64,000 nucleotides of DNA from CAVUEG01 sp963740525 (GTDB taxonomy: Bacteria; Actinomycetota; Actinomycetes; Propionibacteriales; Nocardioidaceae): NCBI GenBank assembly GCA_963740525.1, contig CAVUEG010000006.1, positions 682,001 through 746,000 on the forward strand, given 5' to 3'. The notes beneath the pieces are model-generated. The model saw only the letters and a list, made by a program, of their open reading frames with translations. It had not been told where the DNA came from and searched no databases. Of the stretch, positions 43,618 through 52,261 are shown piece by piece (the first letter of the stretch is position 1; each line of letters starts with the position of its first letter). The position numbers and the translations under genes are program-made.

Positions 43618-44739
43618 ATGACCTCCTTGTTTCCGGCGCGGCGACGCGCTGAGGAGTTCGCAGCTCTCGTCGACAGCGACGACCGAGGCGGACTCGCCAC
43701 GGCGTACCCCGACCTCGAGCCCGTGCTCGGGTCGCTGCGGTCGATCGAGCTCGTCGAGCCCCGCCAGGAGTTCTCCGACGAGCTCCGGTCCCTCCTCGTC
43801 GCACAGGCACACACTCTGCTGCGGCCCGAGAGCGCGGGCCTGAGCCTGCCGGTCCGCCCCCGCACCTCGCGAGAGCGTCGCCTGGTCGTCGTCGCATCAG
43901 CGGCGGTCCTGATCGGTGGGACCGCCTCCATGGCGGCCGCCGCACAGCGCGCCCTGCCCGGTGAGGCGCTCTACCCCCTCAAGCGCGGCATCGAGAGTGT
44001 CGAGTCCCGGCTCAGCTCCAGCGACGCAGGCAAGGGTCGCGACCTGCTCGAACAGGCCAGCGGACGGCTCGCGGAGGTCCGCGGCCTGCTCGCGGACAAC
44101 CCGACCACCCCCCAGGTCGCGGCCACCCTGAGCGCCTTCACCACCCAGGCCGCCGACGGCGCAGACCTGATGTTCACCTCGTACCAGTCCACCGGCGACC
44201 CGGCCACGATCACGGCCGTTCGCTCGTTCAGCGCGACGGCGATCGCGGATCTGTCCGCGATCGCGGACCAGGTCCCCAACGACGCTCAGGACGAGCTCGC
44301 CGACGCGGCCCAGATGCTCCACGACATCGACCAGCAGGCCGCGGTGCTCTGTGGAGCCTGCAGCGACGCCGCGGTGGTCCAGGTCCCGGCCATCTTCCTG
44401 GCCCGCGCCGACGTGGGCCGGGCGTTCGATCTGATCTCCGCCAAGCAGCTCAGCCAGCTCGACAACAGCCACCCCGTGGTGGTGCCGACGTCACTGAGCT
44501 CATCGGTGGACGTGACCGACGACGGCTCCAAGACGCCGGCTGCGGGTGGCGACGACGCGACCGAGCCCGGAAAGACCCCCGCGCTCCCCGACCCGACGGA
44601 CCCGACCGGCATCGACGGCCTGCCGGACCTGCTGGGCGGCACCAAGAGCGACACCGGCACCAAGGACGTCACCGATCCCGTGAAGGACCTCGGGGCCGCG
44701 ACCGCCACCCTGCTGCCGGATCCCACGCAGCTTCCCTGA
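43618..44739 (+). CDS. DUF5667 membrane protein, probable anti-sigma factor of BldN
   Basis: 373 residues. A cytoplasmic N-terminal part (1 to about 87; RAEEFAALVDSDDRGG... DELRSLLVAQA) would bind the sigma factor. One membrane helix (about 89-110, LVVVASAAVLIGGTASMAAA) follows, then an outer DUF5667 domain (LPGEALYPLKRGIESVESRLS). The end is an Asp/Pro/Thr-rich tail. The arrangement matches RsbN, which holds sigma BldN at the membrane in Streptomyces, though the outer part here is much longer. The signal it senses is unknown. Confidence 0.83.
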   Translation: MTSLFPARRRAEEFAALVDSDDRGGLATAYPDLEPVLGSLRSIELVEPRQEFSDELRSLLVAQAHTLLRPESAGLSLPVRPRTSRERRLVVVASAAVLIGGTASMAAAAQRALPGEALYPLKRGIESVESRLSSSDAGKGRDLLEQASGRLAEVRGLLADNPTTPQVAATLSAFTTQAADGADLMFTSYQSTGDPATITAVRSFSATAIADLSAIADQVPNDAQDELADAAQMLHDIDQQAAVLCGACSDAAVVQVPAIFLARADVGRAFDLISAKQLSQLDNSHPVVVPTSLSSSVDVTDDGSKTPAAGGDDATEPGKTPALPDPTDPTGIDGLPDLLGGTKSDTGTKDVTDPVKDLGAATATLLPDPTQLP

Positions 44740-44783
44740 CCCCGGCTCCCTGACCCCGGCTCCCTGACCCCGGCACCCTGACC
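44732..44783. repeat. 14-bp tandem repeat after the anti-sigma gene
   Basis: CTCCCTGACCCCGG is present in two exact copies (44746-44759, 44760-44773), one near-exact copy before (44732-44745, spanning the stop codon) and a partial copy after. Every unit carries TGA. Confidence 0.8.
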
Positions 44784-44836
44784 GGGCTCGGCGACGGGCG
44801 CTCCCGCGTCCTCCGGATCCGCCCTGCGCGGGGCGC

Positions 44837-45997
44837 TCAGCCGAAGACGGACTTGCGCTGCATCAGCAGCGAGTACAGCGTCTGCTGGATGGTCTCGCGC
44901 ACCTGGTCGGTCACGTTGAAGACCAGCATCGGGTCGTCGGCCGCACCCTCGTCGTAGGAGTCGGTGCGGATCGGCTCGCCGAACTCGATCAGCCACTTCG
45001 ACGGCAGCGGGACGAGACCCAACGGGCCGAGGAGCGGGAAGAAGGGGGTGATCGGGATGTACGGGACCCCGAGCAGCCGCGCCAGCGACGGCACGTTCCC
45101 CACCAGGGGGTAGATCTCCTCAGCGCCCACCACCGAGGTCGGGATGATCGGGACTCCGGTGCGCATGGCTGCCGAGACGAAGCCTCCGCGGCCGAACCGC
45201 TGGAGCTTGTAGCGCTCCGAGTAGGGCTTGCCGATGCCCTTGAAGCCCTCGGGCCAGACTCCGACGAGCTCACCGCCGCGCAGCATCCGCTCCGCGTCCT
45301 CGCCACAGGCCAGGGTTGCGCCGCCCTTACGCGCCAGCTCGCTGACGATCGGCATCCGGAAGACCAGATCGGCACCCAGCGGGCGCAGGAAGCGACCGGT
45401 GGCGTCATGGATCGCCACGCCGGTCATCAGCCCGTCCACGGGCACCGTGCCGGAATGGTTGGATACGACCAGTGCGCCGCCCTCGGTCGGCAGGTTCTCG
45501 ATCCCCCGGACCTCGACCCGGAACCACTTCTGCGCGATCGGACGAAGGGCCGCCAGGAGGAACCTCTCGGTCACCTCCTGGTCGAAGCCGTATTCGTCGA
45601 CGACGTACTCGCCGCTGACGCGCCGGCGGAGGAAGGCCAGGAACTCGGCGAGCTTCGGCTCCCAGCGGTCACCGAAGACCTCCTTGGAGGCCCCGCGGAA
45701 GGCGGAGAGCCAGTCACCGACCGGGATGCCGGCGCCAGGTGCACGATCCGTCGCCGTCGTGGAGGACGTGGCGTGAACCGGTGCGGCCTGCGTCAGCGGG
45801 GTCGCACTGCCGGAGTCCCCGGGTGCCACGTCGGGTGCCGGGGTCTTCTCGACCGACAGCTTGGGAGCAGGCTTGCGCGGCGGCGGGATCTTGGCGCCGG
45901 CGACCAGGTTGCGCGCAGCGGAGGACGGCTTGTCACTCCCACTCCCGCGGCCCGGGCGACCACGGGTGCCGATCGGAATGACGTTTCCCTCACTCAT
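44837..45997 (-). CDS. Lysophospholipid acyltransferase family protein (PlsC type)
   Basis: 386 residues. A disordered Pro/Ser/Thr-rich region covers the first 90 or so. The acyltransferase domain has the catalytic HX4D motif in VVSNHSGTVPVDG and the second block GVWPEGFKGIGKPYSERY. GVPIIPTSVVGAEE is block III. It probably acylates a lysophospholipid or a related lipid at the inner membrane face. Rv0502 holds the same position in M. tuberculosis. The start overlaps the end of the SDR gene by 8 bp. Confidence 0.87.
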   Translation of the reverse strand: MSEGNVIPIGTRGRPGRGSGSDKPSSAARNLVAGAKIPPPRKPAPKLSVEKTPAPDVAPGDSGSATPLTQAAPVHATSSTTATDRAPGAGIPVGDWLSAFRGASKEVFGDRWEPKLAEFLAFLRRRVSGEYVVDEYGFDQEVTERFLLAALRPIAQKWFRVEVRGIENLPTEGGALVVSNHSGTVPVDGLMTGVAIHDATGRFLRPLGADLVFRMPIVSELARKGGATLACGEDAERMLRGGELVGVWPEGFKGIGKPYSERYKLQRFGRGGFVSAAMRTGVPIIPTSVVGAEEIYPLVGNVPSLARLLGVPYIPITPFFPLLGPLGLVPLPSKWLIEFGEPIRTDSYDEGAADDPMLVFNVTDQVRETIQQTLYSLLMQRKSVFG

Positions 45998-47015
45998 CGG
46001 TGCCTCCCTGAGCGCCGGTCAGAGCGGTCTCGGCCCTGGCAACGAGTCCCTGCGAGAACACCGCTGCCGGGCTCACGGACCGCGAGAAGTCCTCGAACGC
46101 TGCCGCGGTCGAGTAGTCGGGGTGGAAGCCGAGCATGGTGCGCATCCTCGTGGTGTCGACACCGCGGCCGAACGTCAGGAAGGCGACCTGCTCCGGGGAG
46201 AAGTCCGCGACCCGGCTGGTGCGCACCAAGGAACCGAAGGCGCCGACGGCGAAGGAGGGCAACGCAAGCGTGGGGCGACGCAGGCGGCGCACTGCCTGAG
46301 ACAGCATCAGCATCCCGTCGCCGGCGACGTTGAACGTGCCGGGCACCTCGTTGAGGGTGGCGTGCCGCAGCGCGCCCAGCATGTCGGTCTCGTGCAGGAA
46401 CTGCAGCCGGGGGTCGAACCCGAAGACCGTCGGGATCACAGGGAGGCGGAAGTACTCCGTCAGCGGGGCGGAGATCTTCGGGCCGATCAGGTTCGCCGCA
46501 CGGAGCATCGTCACGCGCACGTCGGGGCGTCGCCGGGCGAAGCCGCGCACGTAGCCCTCCACCTCGGTGGCGTCCTTGGCGTAGCCCGACTTCGGGAGGC
46601 GCTTGGGGGCCATGTCCTCGGTGAACATCGCGGGGTCGCGGTTGCTCGCGCCGTACACCATGGTCGAGGACTTCACCACGAGGTGCTTGAGGCTGGGAGC
46701 CCTCTGGCAGGCGGCGAGGAGCTGCATCGTCCCGATGACGTTGAGCTCCTTCATCGACAGCCGCCCGCCGGCCGTCCCAGGCGTCGGGATCACGCTGGCA
46801 TGGACGACCGTGTCCACATCCTCCCGGGCGATCACCTTGGCGATCACGGGGTTGCGGATGTCGGCGCGCACGAACTGGACCCGACCGAGGTCGCCCCGGG
46901 GCGGGACCACGTCGACGCCGATCACGCGGTCGACCGCCGGGTCGTCGGCGAGCGAGACCGCAAAGGTGCGACCGAGGTCTCGAGAGACCCCGGTCACCAG
47001 TACGACGCGTCCCAC
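45990..47015 (-). CDS. NAD-dependent epimerase/dehydratase (extended SDR)
   Basis: 341-residue extended SDR protein. The cofactor loop LVTGVSRDLG is at residues 6-15. Its spacing differs slightly from the usual TGxxGxxG. The family Tyr-Lys pair would be the SGYAKDA segment near residue 140. The C-terminal half binds the substrate. Rv0501 (named galE2) is the positional equivalent, but no sugar substrate is shown here. It runs in the order HTH-bS22-SDR-PlsC. Confidence 0.85.
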   Translation of the reverse strand: MGRVVLVTGVSRDLGRTFAVSLADDPAVDRVIGVDVVPPRGDLGRVQFVRADIRNPVIAKVIAREDVDTVVHASVIPTPGTAGGRLSMKELNVIGTMQLLAACQRAPSLKHLVVKSSTMVYGASNRDPAMFTEDMAPKRLPKSGYAKDATEVEGYVRGFARRRPDVRVTMLRAANLIGPKISAPLTEYFRLPVIPTVFGFDPRLQFLHETDMLGALRHATLNEVPGTFNVAGDGMLMLSQAVRRLRRPTLALPSFAVGAFGSLVRTSRVADFSPEQVAFLTFGRGVDTTRMRTMLGFHPDYSTAAAFEDFSRSVSPAAVFSQGLVARAETALTGAQGGTDE

Positions 47016-47039
47016 GTCCTCAGCCCCGACCGGTGCGGA

Positions 47040-47141
47040 TTACTTGCCCAGACGACGACGCTGCACGCGTGTCTTCTTCAGCAGCTTGCGGTGCTTCTTC
47101 TTGGCCATGCGCTTGCGTCGCTTCTTGATGACGGAACCCAC
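47040..47141 (-). CDS. Small ribosomal subunit protein bS22
   Basis: 33-residue, extremely basic protein (VGSVIKKRRKRMAKKKHRKL and on to TRVQRRRLGK). It matches the AURKAIP1/COX24-type bS22 protein of actinobacterial 30S subunits (Rv0500B in M. tuberculosis). Such genes are often missed because of size. The GTG has AAAGG 9 nt upstream. A TAGGGT -10 box on the minus strand (47203-47208) would give a leader of about 55 nt. It lies 24 bp before the SDR gene. Confidence 0.93.
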   Translation of the reverse strand: MGSVIKKRRKRMAKKKHRKLLKKTRVQRRRLGK

Positions 47142-47295
47142 AGATGGAACCTTTCAGGTGTTCATGCGTATCGAGCGCAGAGGCGCACGACATCGAACCC
47201 ACACCCTATCCGCCGAGCGCGGAGACAAGAAAACGAGAGGCAGTCCTGGACACGCCTGCGTGGTCCCGGTCACGGGGCCGGTCACGGGGCCGGTG
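47142..47295 (-). promoter_or_regulatory. Gap before bS22: -10 box and 12-bp duplication
   Basis: 154 bp. It contains a TAGGGT box (47203-47208, minus strand) about 60 bp before the bS22 start. Beside the HTH gene end is a tandem pair of GGTCACGGGGCC (from 47268) that may fold but is not a clear terminator. Confidence 0.4.
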
Positions 47296-47517
47296 TCAGC
47301 CGGTCTGGTAGAAGCTCTTGCGGAGGTAGTCGTTGACGTCTTCCTCGGAGACCCGGAACGAGCGTCCGACGCGGACGGCGGGCAGCTCCCCGGAGTGCAC
47401 CAGACGGTAGACCGTCATCTTGGAGACCCGCATGACGGCCGCGACCTCGGCCACTGTGAGGAACTTGACGTCGTTGATGTCGCCGTTGCCGATGTCGCTG
47501 GATCCGGGAGCTGCCAT
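47296..47517 (-). CDS. Excisionase-type helix-turn-helix protein
   Basis: 73 residues from the ATG chosen here; a GTG 27 bp upstream is in frame. A MerR-like/excisionase HTH (FLTVAEVAAVMRVSKMTVYRLV) and wing (GELPAVRVGRSFRVSEEDVNDYL) fill nearly the whole chain. Rv0500A, next to bS22 and proC in M. tuberculosis, is the positional equivalent. In Streptomyces a relative near bldN has been listed as a BldD target (bdtA, recalled). It is not phage-associated here, so a chromosomal regulator is more likely than an excisionase. Confidence 0.88.
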   Translation of the reverse strand: MAAPGSSDIGNGDINDVKFLTVAEVAAVMRVSKMTVYRLVHSGELPAVRVGRSFRVSEEDVNDYLRKSFYQTG

Positions 47518-47648
47518 GATGCACCGCTCTTTCTCGCGCAGCACCTCCCCGGCTTCCCCACCGGAGATTCACGTGTGCGCTGTTGGTGAGAATAGAGCCT
47601 ACTGTGACGGAAGGGGAAGAGGTGACCGATGGGCAAAACTTTACCGAG

Positions 47649-47669
47649 GCCACGGCGTGTCACCGTGGA
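47649..47669 (-). terminator. Possible terminator after acuC
   Basis: CCACGG and CCGTGG pair across a 7-nt loop about 50 bp past the acuC stop, followed on the minus strand by a short T-rich run (AAAGTTTTG). Modest support. Confidence 0.4.
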
Positions 47670-47716
47670 CCCGAGCTGTCGAGCCTCTCCCCGGCTCTCC
47701 TGCGACCGTAACCCGT

Positions 47717-48910
47717 TCAGGGCAGATGGTCGAGACCGTTGAGCGGGAAGGCCGCCTGTCGGGTGGCGTGGATCGCCCGGTCCAGCCAGAGCTCCGGGTC
47801 GTAGCCCTGCGACCAGTCGCGGTACGCCGGGGTCCGGCCGTCGGTCATCCGGAACGGTGCGGTGCGACCGAGCAAGGTGCGCACGTGAGCACGCCAGTCC
47901 TCCGACGTGTGCAGCTGGGGGTCCAGGGGCGCCCCACCCACGATCGCCAGCAGATGGGCCCAGGAGCGAGGGACGACGTCCACGATGGCGTAGCCGCCGC
48001 CGCCGGTGACCACCCAGCGGCCGTCACAGACCTCGTGGGCGAGGTCGTGGAGGGCAAGGTGCGCGGCTCGTTGCCCGTCCACGGTCATCATGAGGTGGGC
48101 GAGTGGGTCCTCGATGTGGGAGTCGCAGCCGTGCTGGGTGACCAGGACGTCCGGTTTGAACTCGCGCAGGAGGGGCGGCACCACGGCGTGGAAGGCGCGC
48201 AGCCAGCCGGCGTCGGCCGTGCCCGGCGGTAGCGCGACGTTCACCGCGCTGCCCTCGGCGCCCGGCCCCCCGAGGTCCTGAGGGAAGCCGGTGCCCGGGA
48301 AGAGCATCTGGCCGGTCTCGTGCAGGCTTATCGTCAGCACCCTCGGGTCGTCCCAGAAGATCCGTTCGACCCCGTCGCCGTGGTGCACGTCGATGTCGAC
48401 GTACGCCACACGCTCTGCTCCGTGGTCGAGCAGCCACCGGATGCCGACCGCCACGTCGTTGTAGATGCAGAAGCCACTGGCCCGGTCCGGCATCGCGTGG
48501 TGCAGCCCGCCGGAGATGTTCGCGGCGTGAAGTGCCTCGCCCTCCCACACCTGTCGAGCTGCCTCCACGGTCGCACCGACGATGTGGGCCGACGCGCCGT
48601 GCATTCCCTCGAAGGTGGGGTTGTCGTCGGTGCCGAGTCCACGTGCCAGGTCGCTGCTGTAGGGGTCCCGGCTGACCCTTTGGACCGCCTCGATCAGCGA
48701 CGCGTCGTGGACGGTGGCCAGCAGGTCGTCGCTCGCCATCGGGGCGGGCACGCAGCTCAGGCCGCGGTCGAGGACCCCCAGGTCACGAGTCAGCCGCATG
48801 GTGAGGTCCACCCGCAAGGGGGCCATCGGGTGACTCGCCCCGAAGTCGTAGTCGGTCAGTGACGGGTCGTACACGACCACGGCGGGACCGGGACACGCGG
48901 GCACAGGCAT
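47717..48910 (-). CDS. acuC: AcuC/histone deacetylase-family enzyme
   Basis: 397 residues of the arginase/deacetylase superfamily. ISGGLHHAMPDRASGFCIYND and AYVDIDVHHGDGVERIFWDD carry the catalytic His pair and the zinc ligands; VTQHGCDSH and GGGGYAIVDVVPRSW follow. All key residues are present. AcuC proteins deacetylate lysines on enzymes such as acetyl-CoA synthetase. The ATG at 48910 has GAGG 6 nt before it and stands 7 bp after proC, so they are probably co-transcribed. Confidence 0.9.
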   Translation of the reverse strand: MPVPACPGPAVVVYDPSLTDYDFGASHPMAPLRVDLTMRLTRDLGVLDRGLSCVPAPMASDDLLATVHDASLIEAVQRVSRDPYSSDLARGLGTDDNPTFEGMHGASAHIVGATVEAARQVWEGEALHAANISGGLHHAMPDRASGFCIYNDVAVGIRWLLDHGAERVAYVDIDVHHGDGVERIFWDDPRVLTISLHETGQMLFPGTGFPQDLGGPGAEGSAVNVALPPGTADAGWLRAFHAVVPPLLREFKPDVLVTQHGCDSHIEDPLAHLMMTVDGQRAAHLALHDLAHEVCDGRWVVTGGGGYAIVDVVPRSWAHLLAIVGGAPLDPQLHTSEDWRAHVRTLLGRTAPFRMTDGRTPAYRDWSQGYDPELWLDRAIHATRQAAFPLNGLDHLP

Positions 48911-48917
48911 CGCGACC

Positions 48918-49739
48918 TCAGCTGATGCCTTCGGCAAGGGCCCGCGAACGGTCGCGCGCCGCCTCCAGCGCCGTGAGGAAGGCCGCGCGCACCTTGTGGT
49001 CCTCCAGCTGCCGGATCGCCGCCGCTGTGGTGCCGCCGGGCGAGGTGACCCGCTCGCGCAGCACCGTGGGGTGCTCCCCGGTCTCCCGTAGGAGCTTCGC
49101 GGAGCCCACCAGGGTCTGCACCACCAGTTCATGGGCGGTCGCGCGCGGCAGGCCGAGGTGTACGCCGGCCTCCACCATCGCCTCCACCACGAAGAAGATG
49201 TACGCCGGGCCCGAGCCGCTGACCGCGGTGACCGCGTCCTGCTGGCGTTCGGGGACCCGGACCACGCGACCGGTCGAGGCGAGCAACGCCTCCGCGACCG
49301 CCAGGTGCTCCTCGTCGCAGTGTGACCCAGGGGAGATCGCGGCCATGCCCTCGTCGACGAGGGCGGGTGTGTTGGGCATGACCCGGACCACGGCAACGCC
49401 CTCGGGCACCCGTGCCTCGATGAACGCGGTCGTGATGCCGGCGGCCAACGACACGAGCAGCTTGCCCGGACCGAGCACCGGCGCGATCTCGGTGAGCAGC
49501 TCGCCCATGTCCTGCGGCTTCACCACCAGCGCGAGGGTGTCGGCTCGTTCGGCGGCCTGCACGTTGTTGACGACGGTGACGCCGTACCGCTCGACGAGCT
49601 CGCGGGCACGGTCGGACCGCTTCTCCCCGACCAGCAGGTCGTCGACGCGGCGACCCGCGCGGACCAGGCCGGAGAGCAGGGTCTCGCCCATCACGCCCGC
49701 GCCGAGGATCGCGATCTGGCTGCCGGACAACTGGGTCAC
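48918..49739 (-). CDS. proC: Pyrroline-5-carboxylate reductase
   Basis: 273 residues. It makes proline from pyrroline-5-carboxylate with NADPH. The N-terminal Rossmann motif AILGAGVMGETL is at residues 10-21. The C-terminal helical domain has the proline-binding signature (AVSGSGPAYIFFVVEAM... VTSPGGTTAAAI). The GTG start is abutted by GGAG, an unusually close ribosome binding site, 16 bp after the proline dehydrogenase stop. It shares a transcript with the degradative enzyme, so proline supply and use are linked. Confidence 0.94.
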   Translation of the reverse strand: MTQLSGSQIAILGAGVMGETLLSGLVRAGRRVDDLLVGEKRSDRARELVERYGVTVVNNVQAAERADTLALVVKPQDMGELLTEIAPVLGPGKLLVSLAAGITTAFIEARVPEGVAVVRVMPNTPALVDEGMAAISPGSHCDEEHLAVAEALLASTGRVVRVPERQQDAVTAVSGSGPAYIFFVVEAMVEAGVHLGLPRATAHELVVQTLVGSAKLLRETGEHPTVLRERVTSPGGTTAAAIRQLEDHKVRAAFLTALEAARDRSRALAEGIS

Positions 49740-49755
49740 CTCCGCCTGGTTCGGG

Positions 49756-50685
49756 TCACTTCGAGGAAAGCAGCGAACGAGCGAAGAATGTCAGGTTCGC
49801 CGGGCGCTCGGCGAGGCGTCTCATGAGGTAGCCGTACCACTCGAGGCCGTAGGGGATGTAGACGCGGACCTTCTCGCCCGCATCCGCCAGACGCTTCTGC
49901 TCGTCGGTGCGGATGCCGAACAGCATCTGGAACTCGTAGCTGCCCTGTGCCCGGTCGTTCCGGGTCGCCAGCGCCGAGGCGATCGCCACCATGCGTGGGT
50001 CGTGCGAGGCCACCATCGGGTACCCCTGGCCAGCCATGAGGACCTTCAGGCAGCGGACGTAGGACTTGTCCACGGCCGCCTTGCCCTGGAACGCGACCGA
50101 CTCGGGCTCCTTGTAGGCGCCCTTGCAGAGGCGGACCCGGGAACCCTCGTAGGCGAGCGCCCGGCAGTCCGCCTCGGTGCGGTGCAGGTAGGCCTGCAGC
50201 ACGGCACCCGTCTCCGGGTAGTCCTTGCGCAGCTCGTGGAGGATCTGCAGGGTCGAGTCGGTCGTGGTGTGGTCCTCCATGTCGAGGGTCACCGTGGTGC
50301 CGGCGTTGCGGGCGGCTCGGCAGATCGTCCTGGCGTTCTCCAGCGCCAGCTTGTGGCCCTCGTCGGGCAGCGCCTGGCCGACCGCGGAGAGCTTGACGGA
50401 GACCTCGGCGTTGCGAGCCAGCCCACGCTGCGAGAGCGCCTCGAGCATCTCGAGATAGGCCTCCACCGTGGCGTTGGCCTGCTCGGCGTCGAGGGTGTCC
50501 TCGCCGAGGAAGTCGAGGGTGACGTGGAGCCCGTCCTCGATCAGCGCGGCCGTCGCCTCGACGGCGGAGTCCGTGGACTCACCGGGGACGTACCGGCTGA
50601 CGATCCCGCTCGAGACGGGCATCGTGCTGACCAGGTTCTTGACCTTTGCGCTGCGCGAGAGCGCGAGCAACGCCTGCCGCAACAC
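49756..50685 (-). CDS. Proline dehydrogenase
   Basis: 309-residue monofunctional FAD enzyme that oxidises proline to pyrroline-5-carboxylate and passes electrons to the quinone pool. The (beta/alpha)8 barrel shows VSVKLSAVG, TLDMEDHTTTDSTL, VRLCKGAYKEPES and FQMLFGIRTD. The C-terminal YGYLMRRLAERPANL carries the conserved substrate-binding Arg pair (RRxxE). The GTG has GGGAGG 6 nt upstream. The partner P5C dehydrogenase is not in this window. Confidence 0.92.
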   Translation of the reverse strand: MLRQALLALSRSAKVKNLVSTMPVSSGIVSRYVPGESTDSAVEATAALIEDGLHVTLDFLGEDTLDAEQANATVEAYLEMLEALSQRGLARNAEVSVKLSAVGQALPDEGHKLALENARTICRAARNAGTTVTLDMEDHTTTDSTLQILHELRKDYPETGAVLQAYLHRTEADCRALAYEGSRVRLCKGAYKEPESVAFQGKAAVDKSYVRCLKVLMAGQGYPMVASHDPRMVAIASALATRNDRAQGSYEFQMLFGIRTDEQKRLADAGEKVRVYIPYGLEWYGYLMRRLAERPANLTFFARSLLSSK

Positions 50686-50781
50686 TCCTGACCTCCCTGT
50701 CGACGCTCCGGCTGGGCACCGGCTCGTTCCCGAGGGTACGCGGAGCGACGGTCTCGCCCCCACCCAGCCTCGCGGCCAGGC

Positions 50782-51516
50782 TCAGGCGGTACGACGACGC
50801 AGGGTGGCCGCCCCGAGCCCGAGGACGACGACCACGAATCCGAGGACGACCGTCAGGTCCCACCACACCGTGGCGGCGTCGGCCCCGGACGCGACATGCT
50901 GCATCGCGTCGACGGCGTAGGAGAGCGGCAGCGCGTCGGAGAGCACCGAGAGCACCGACGGCAGCGAGTCCCGGGGCACGAACAGACCGCAGAGCAGGAT
51001 CTGCGGGATCACGATCAGCGGCATGAACTGCACCGCCTGGAACTCCGTCTGGGCGAACGCCGAGACGAAGAGGCCGAGCGCCGTGCCGACGACGGCGTCG
51101 GCCACCGCGACCAGCGTCAGCATCCAGACGTGGCCGGAGATGTCGAGGCCGAGCAGAGCCACCGAGAGCCCGACCGCGAGCGCCGACTGCACGGCGGCCA
51201 CCAGCCCGAAGGCGAGCGCGTAGCCCCCGAGGAAGTCGCCCTTGCCCATCGGCATGGCCAGGAGCCGTTCCAGTGTGCCGGAGGAACGCTCGCGCAGGGT
51301 GGTCACCGACGTCACCAGGAACATGATGATGAAGGGGAACAGGGCGAGCAGCGCCGGCCCGAGCCGGTCGAACATCGGGCCGAGGTCGGCGTACATCCAC
51401 CACAGCAGTGTCATCAACAGGCAAGGGAGCAGCAGCAGCATGGCCGCCGTGCGATGGTCGCGCCGGATCTGCGTCAGCACCCGGACCGCGACCGCGAGGG
51501 TCACCCGGGGACTCAT
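50782..51516 (-). CDS. ABC-2 type transporter permease
   Basis: 244 residues with six hydrophobic helices, an ABC-2 exporter membrane subunit. The conserved loop TTLRERSSGTLERLLAMPM after helix 2 is typical of drug/lipid exporters of this type. It overlaps the ATPase stop by 4 bp and forms an exporter with it. The TetR gene upstream on the same strand probably controls both. Confidence 0.88.
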   Translation of the reverse strand: MSPRVTLAVAVRVLTQIRRDHRTAAMLLLLPCLLMTLLWWMYADLGPMFDRLGPALLALFPFIIMFLVTSVTTLRERSSGTLERLLAMPMGKGDFLGGYALAFGLVAAVQSALAVGLSVALLGLDISGHVWMLTLVAVADAVVGTALGLFVSAFAQTEFQAVQFMPLIVIPQILLCGLFVPRDSLPSVLSVLSDALPLSYAVDAMQHVASGADAATVWWDLTVVLGFVVVVLGLGAATLRRRTA

Positions 51517-52229
51517 GCCAGGCCTCCCTGCACCAGCGAGAGAAAGGCGTGCTCGATGTCGCCGGTCCCGGTCTGGCGCATCAGCTCGTCCGGGGTGTCC
51601 TCTGCCAGGAGTCGGCCCTCGCGCATCAGCAGCAGCCGGTCACAGCGAGTGGCCTCGTCCATCACGTGGCTGGAGACCAGCACGGCCGCGCCGGCGTCGG
51701 CGAGCGCGTGGAAGACCTGCCAGAGCTCCTGGCGCAGCACCGGGTCGAGGCCGACCGTCGGCTCGTCGAGGACCAGGAGCTCGGGACTTCCGAGCAGAGC
51801 GACCGCGAGCGACACCCGGGATCGCTGTCCTCCGGAGAGCTGGTCGACGACCTTCTCCGCACAGTCCTCGAGGGCCACCTGCGCGACCACGCGTCCGACG
51901 TCATCGCCGGGCACCCCGAGCACCTGCGCGAAGAACCGGAGGTTCTCGGCCACGGTCAGGTCGCCGTACACGCTGGGCTGCTGGGTCACGTAGCCGACGC
52001 GGTTGCGCAGCACCGGCGCCCCCGCGGGGGAGCCGAGGACCTCGACGCTGCCCGACTCGACCTGTTGTACGCCGACGATCGCGCGGAGCAGCGTGGTCTT
52101 GCCACAACCGGACGGGCCCAGCAGCCCGGTCACCTGTCCGGTCGCGACGGCAACGTCGAGCGAGTGCAGGACCTCCTGACCCCCGCGCCGTACGACGAGT
52201 CCGTGGACCTCGATCGCGTTATTCACCAT
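51513..52229 (-). CDS. ABC transporter ATP-binding protein
   Basis: 238 residues from the ATG at 52229. Walker A GPSGCGKTT is at residues 38-46. The signature LSGGQRSRVSLAVALL and Walker B LLVLDEPTVGLDP are in the second half, with the switch His in LVSSHVMDEA. A DrrA-like exporter ATPase. AGGAGG lies 12 nt before the ATG, a long spacing; a GACAAT box 8 nt before the ATG is an alternative leaderless reading. A near-palindrome overlaps the start (see the operator). Confidence 0.88.
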   Translation of the reverse strand: MVNNAIEVHGLVVRRGGQEVLHSLDVAVATGQVTGLLGPSGCGKTTLLRAIVGVQQVESGSVEVLGSPAGAPVLRNRVGYVTQQPSVYGDLTVAENLRFFAQVLGVPGDDVGRVVAQVALEDCAEKVVDQLSGGQRSRVSLAVALLGSPELLVLDEPTVGLDPVLRQELWQVFHALADAGAAVLVSSHVMDEATRCDRLLLMREGRLLAEDTPDELMRQTGTGDIEHAFLSLVQGGLA

Positions 52230-52238
52230 ACGTTGAAT
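52221..52238. promoter_or_regulatory. Possible TetR operator over the ABC ATPase start
   Basis: ATTCACC-ATAC-GTTGAAT: 7-bp arms with one mismatch around a 4-bp centre, covering the ATG of the ATPase. It lies 23 bp from the end of the tetR gene. Binding here would block the start of an exporter transcript. Confidence 0.4.
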
Positions 52239-52261
52239 TGTCCTCCTGGTTCCCCTCCGCG

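Noticed and set aside
47296..47517. Excisionase of a mobile element
   Set aside because: No integrase, att-like repeat or phage gene is near, and the neighbours are conserved core genes.
47703..47720. Third sigma BldN-type promoter (CGTAAC near the acuC end)
   Set aside because: CGTT follows after only one base, so there is no proper spacing, and no gene starts downstream on that strand.
48320..48862. Plus-strand gene opposite acuC
   Set aside because: Shadow frame; the minus-strand AcuC motifs are complete.
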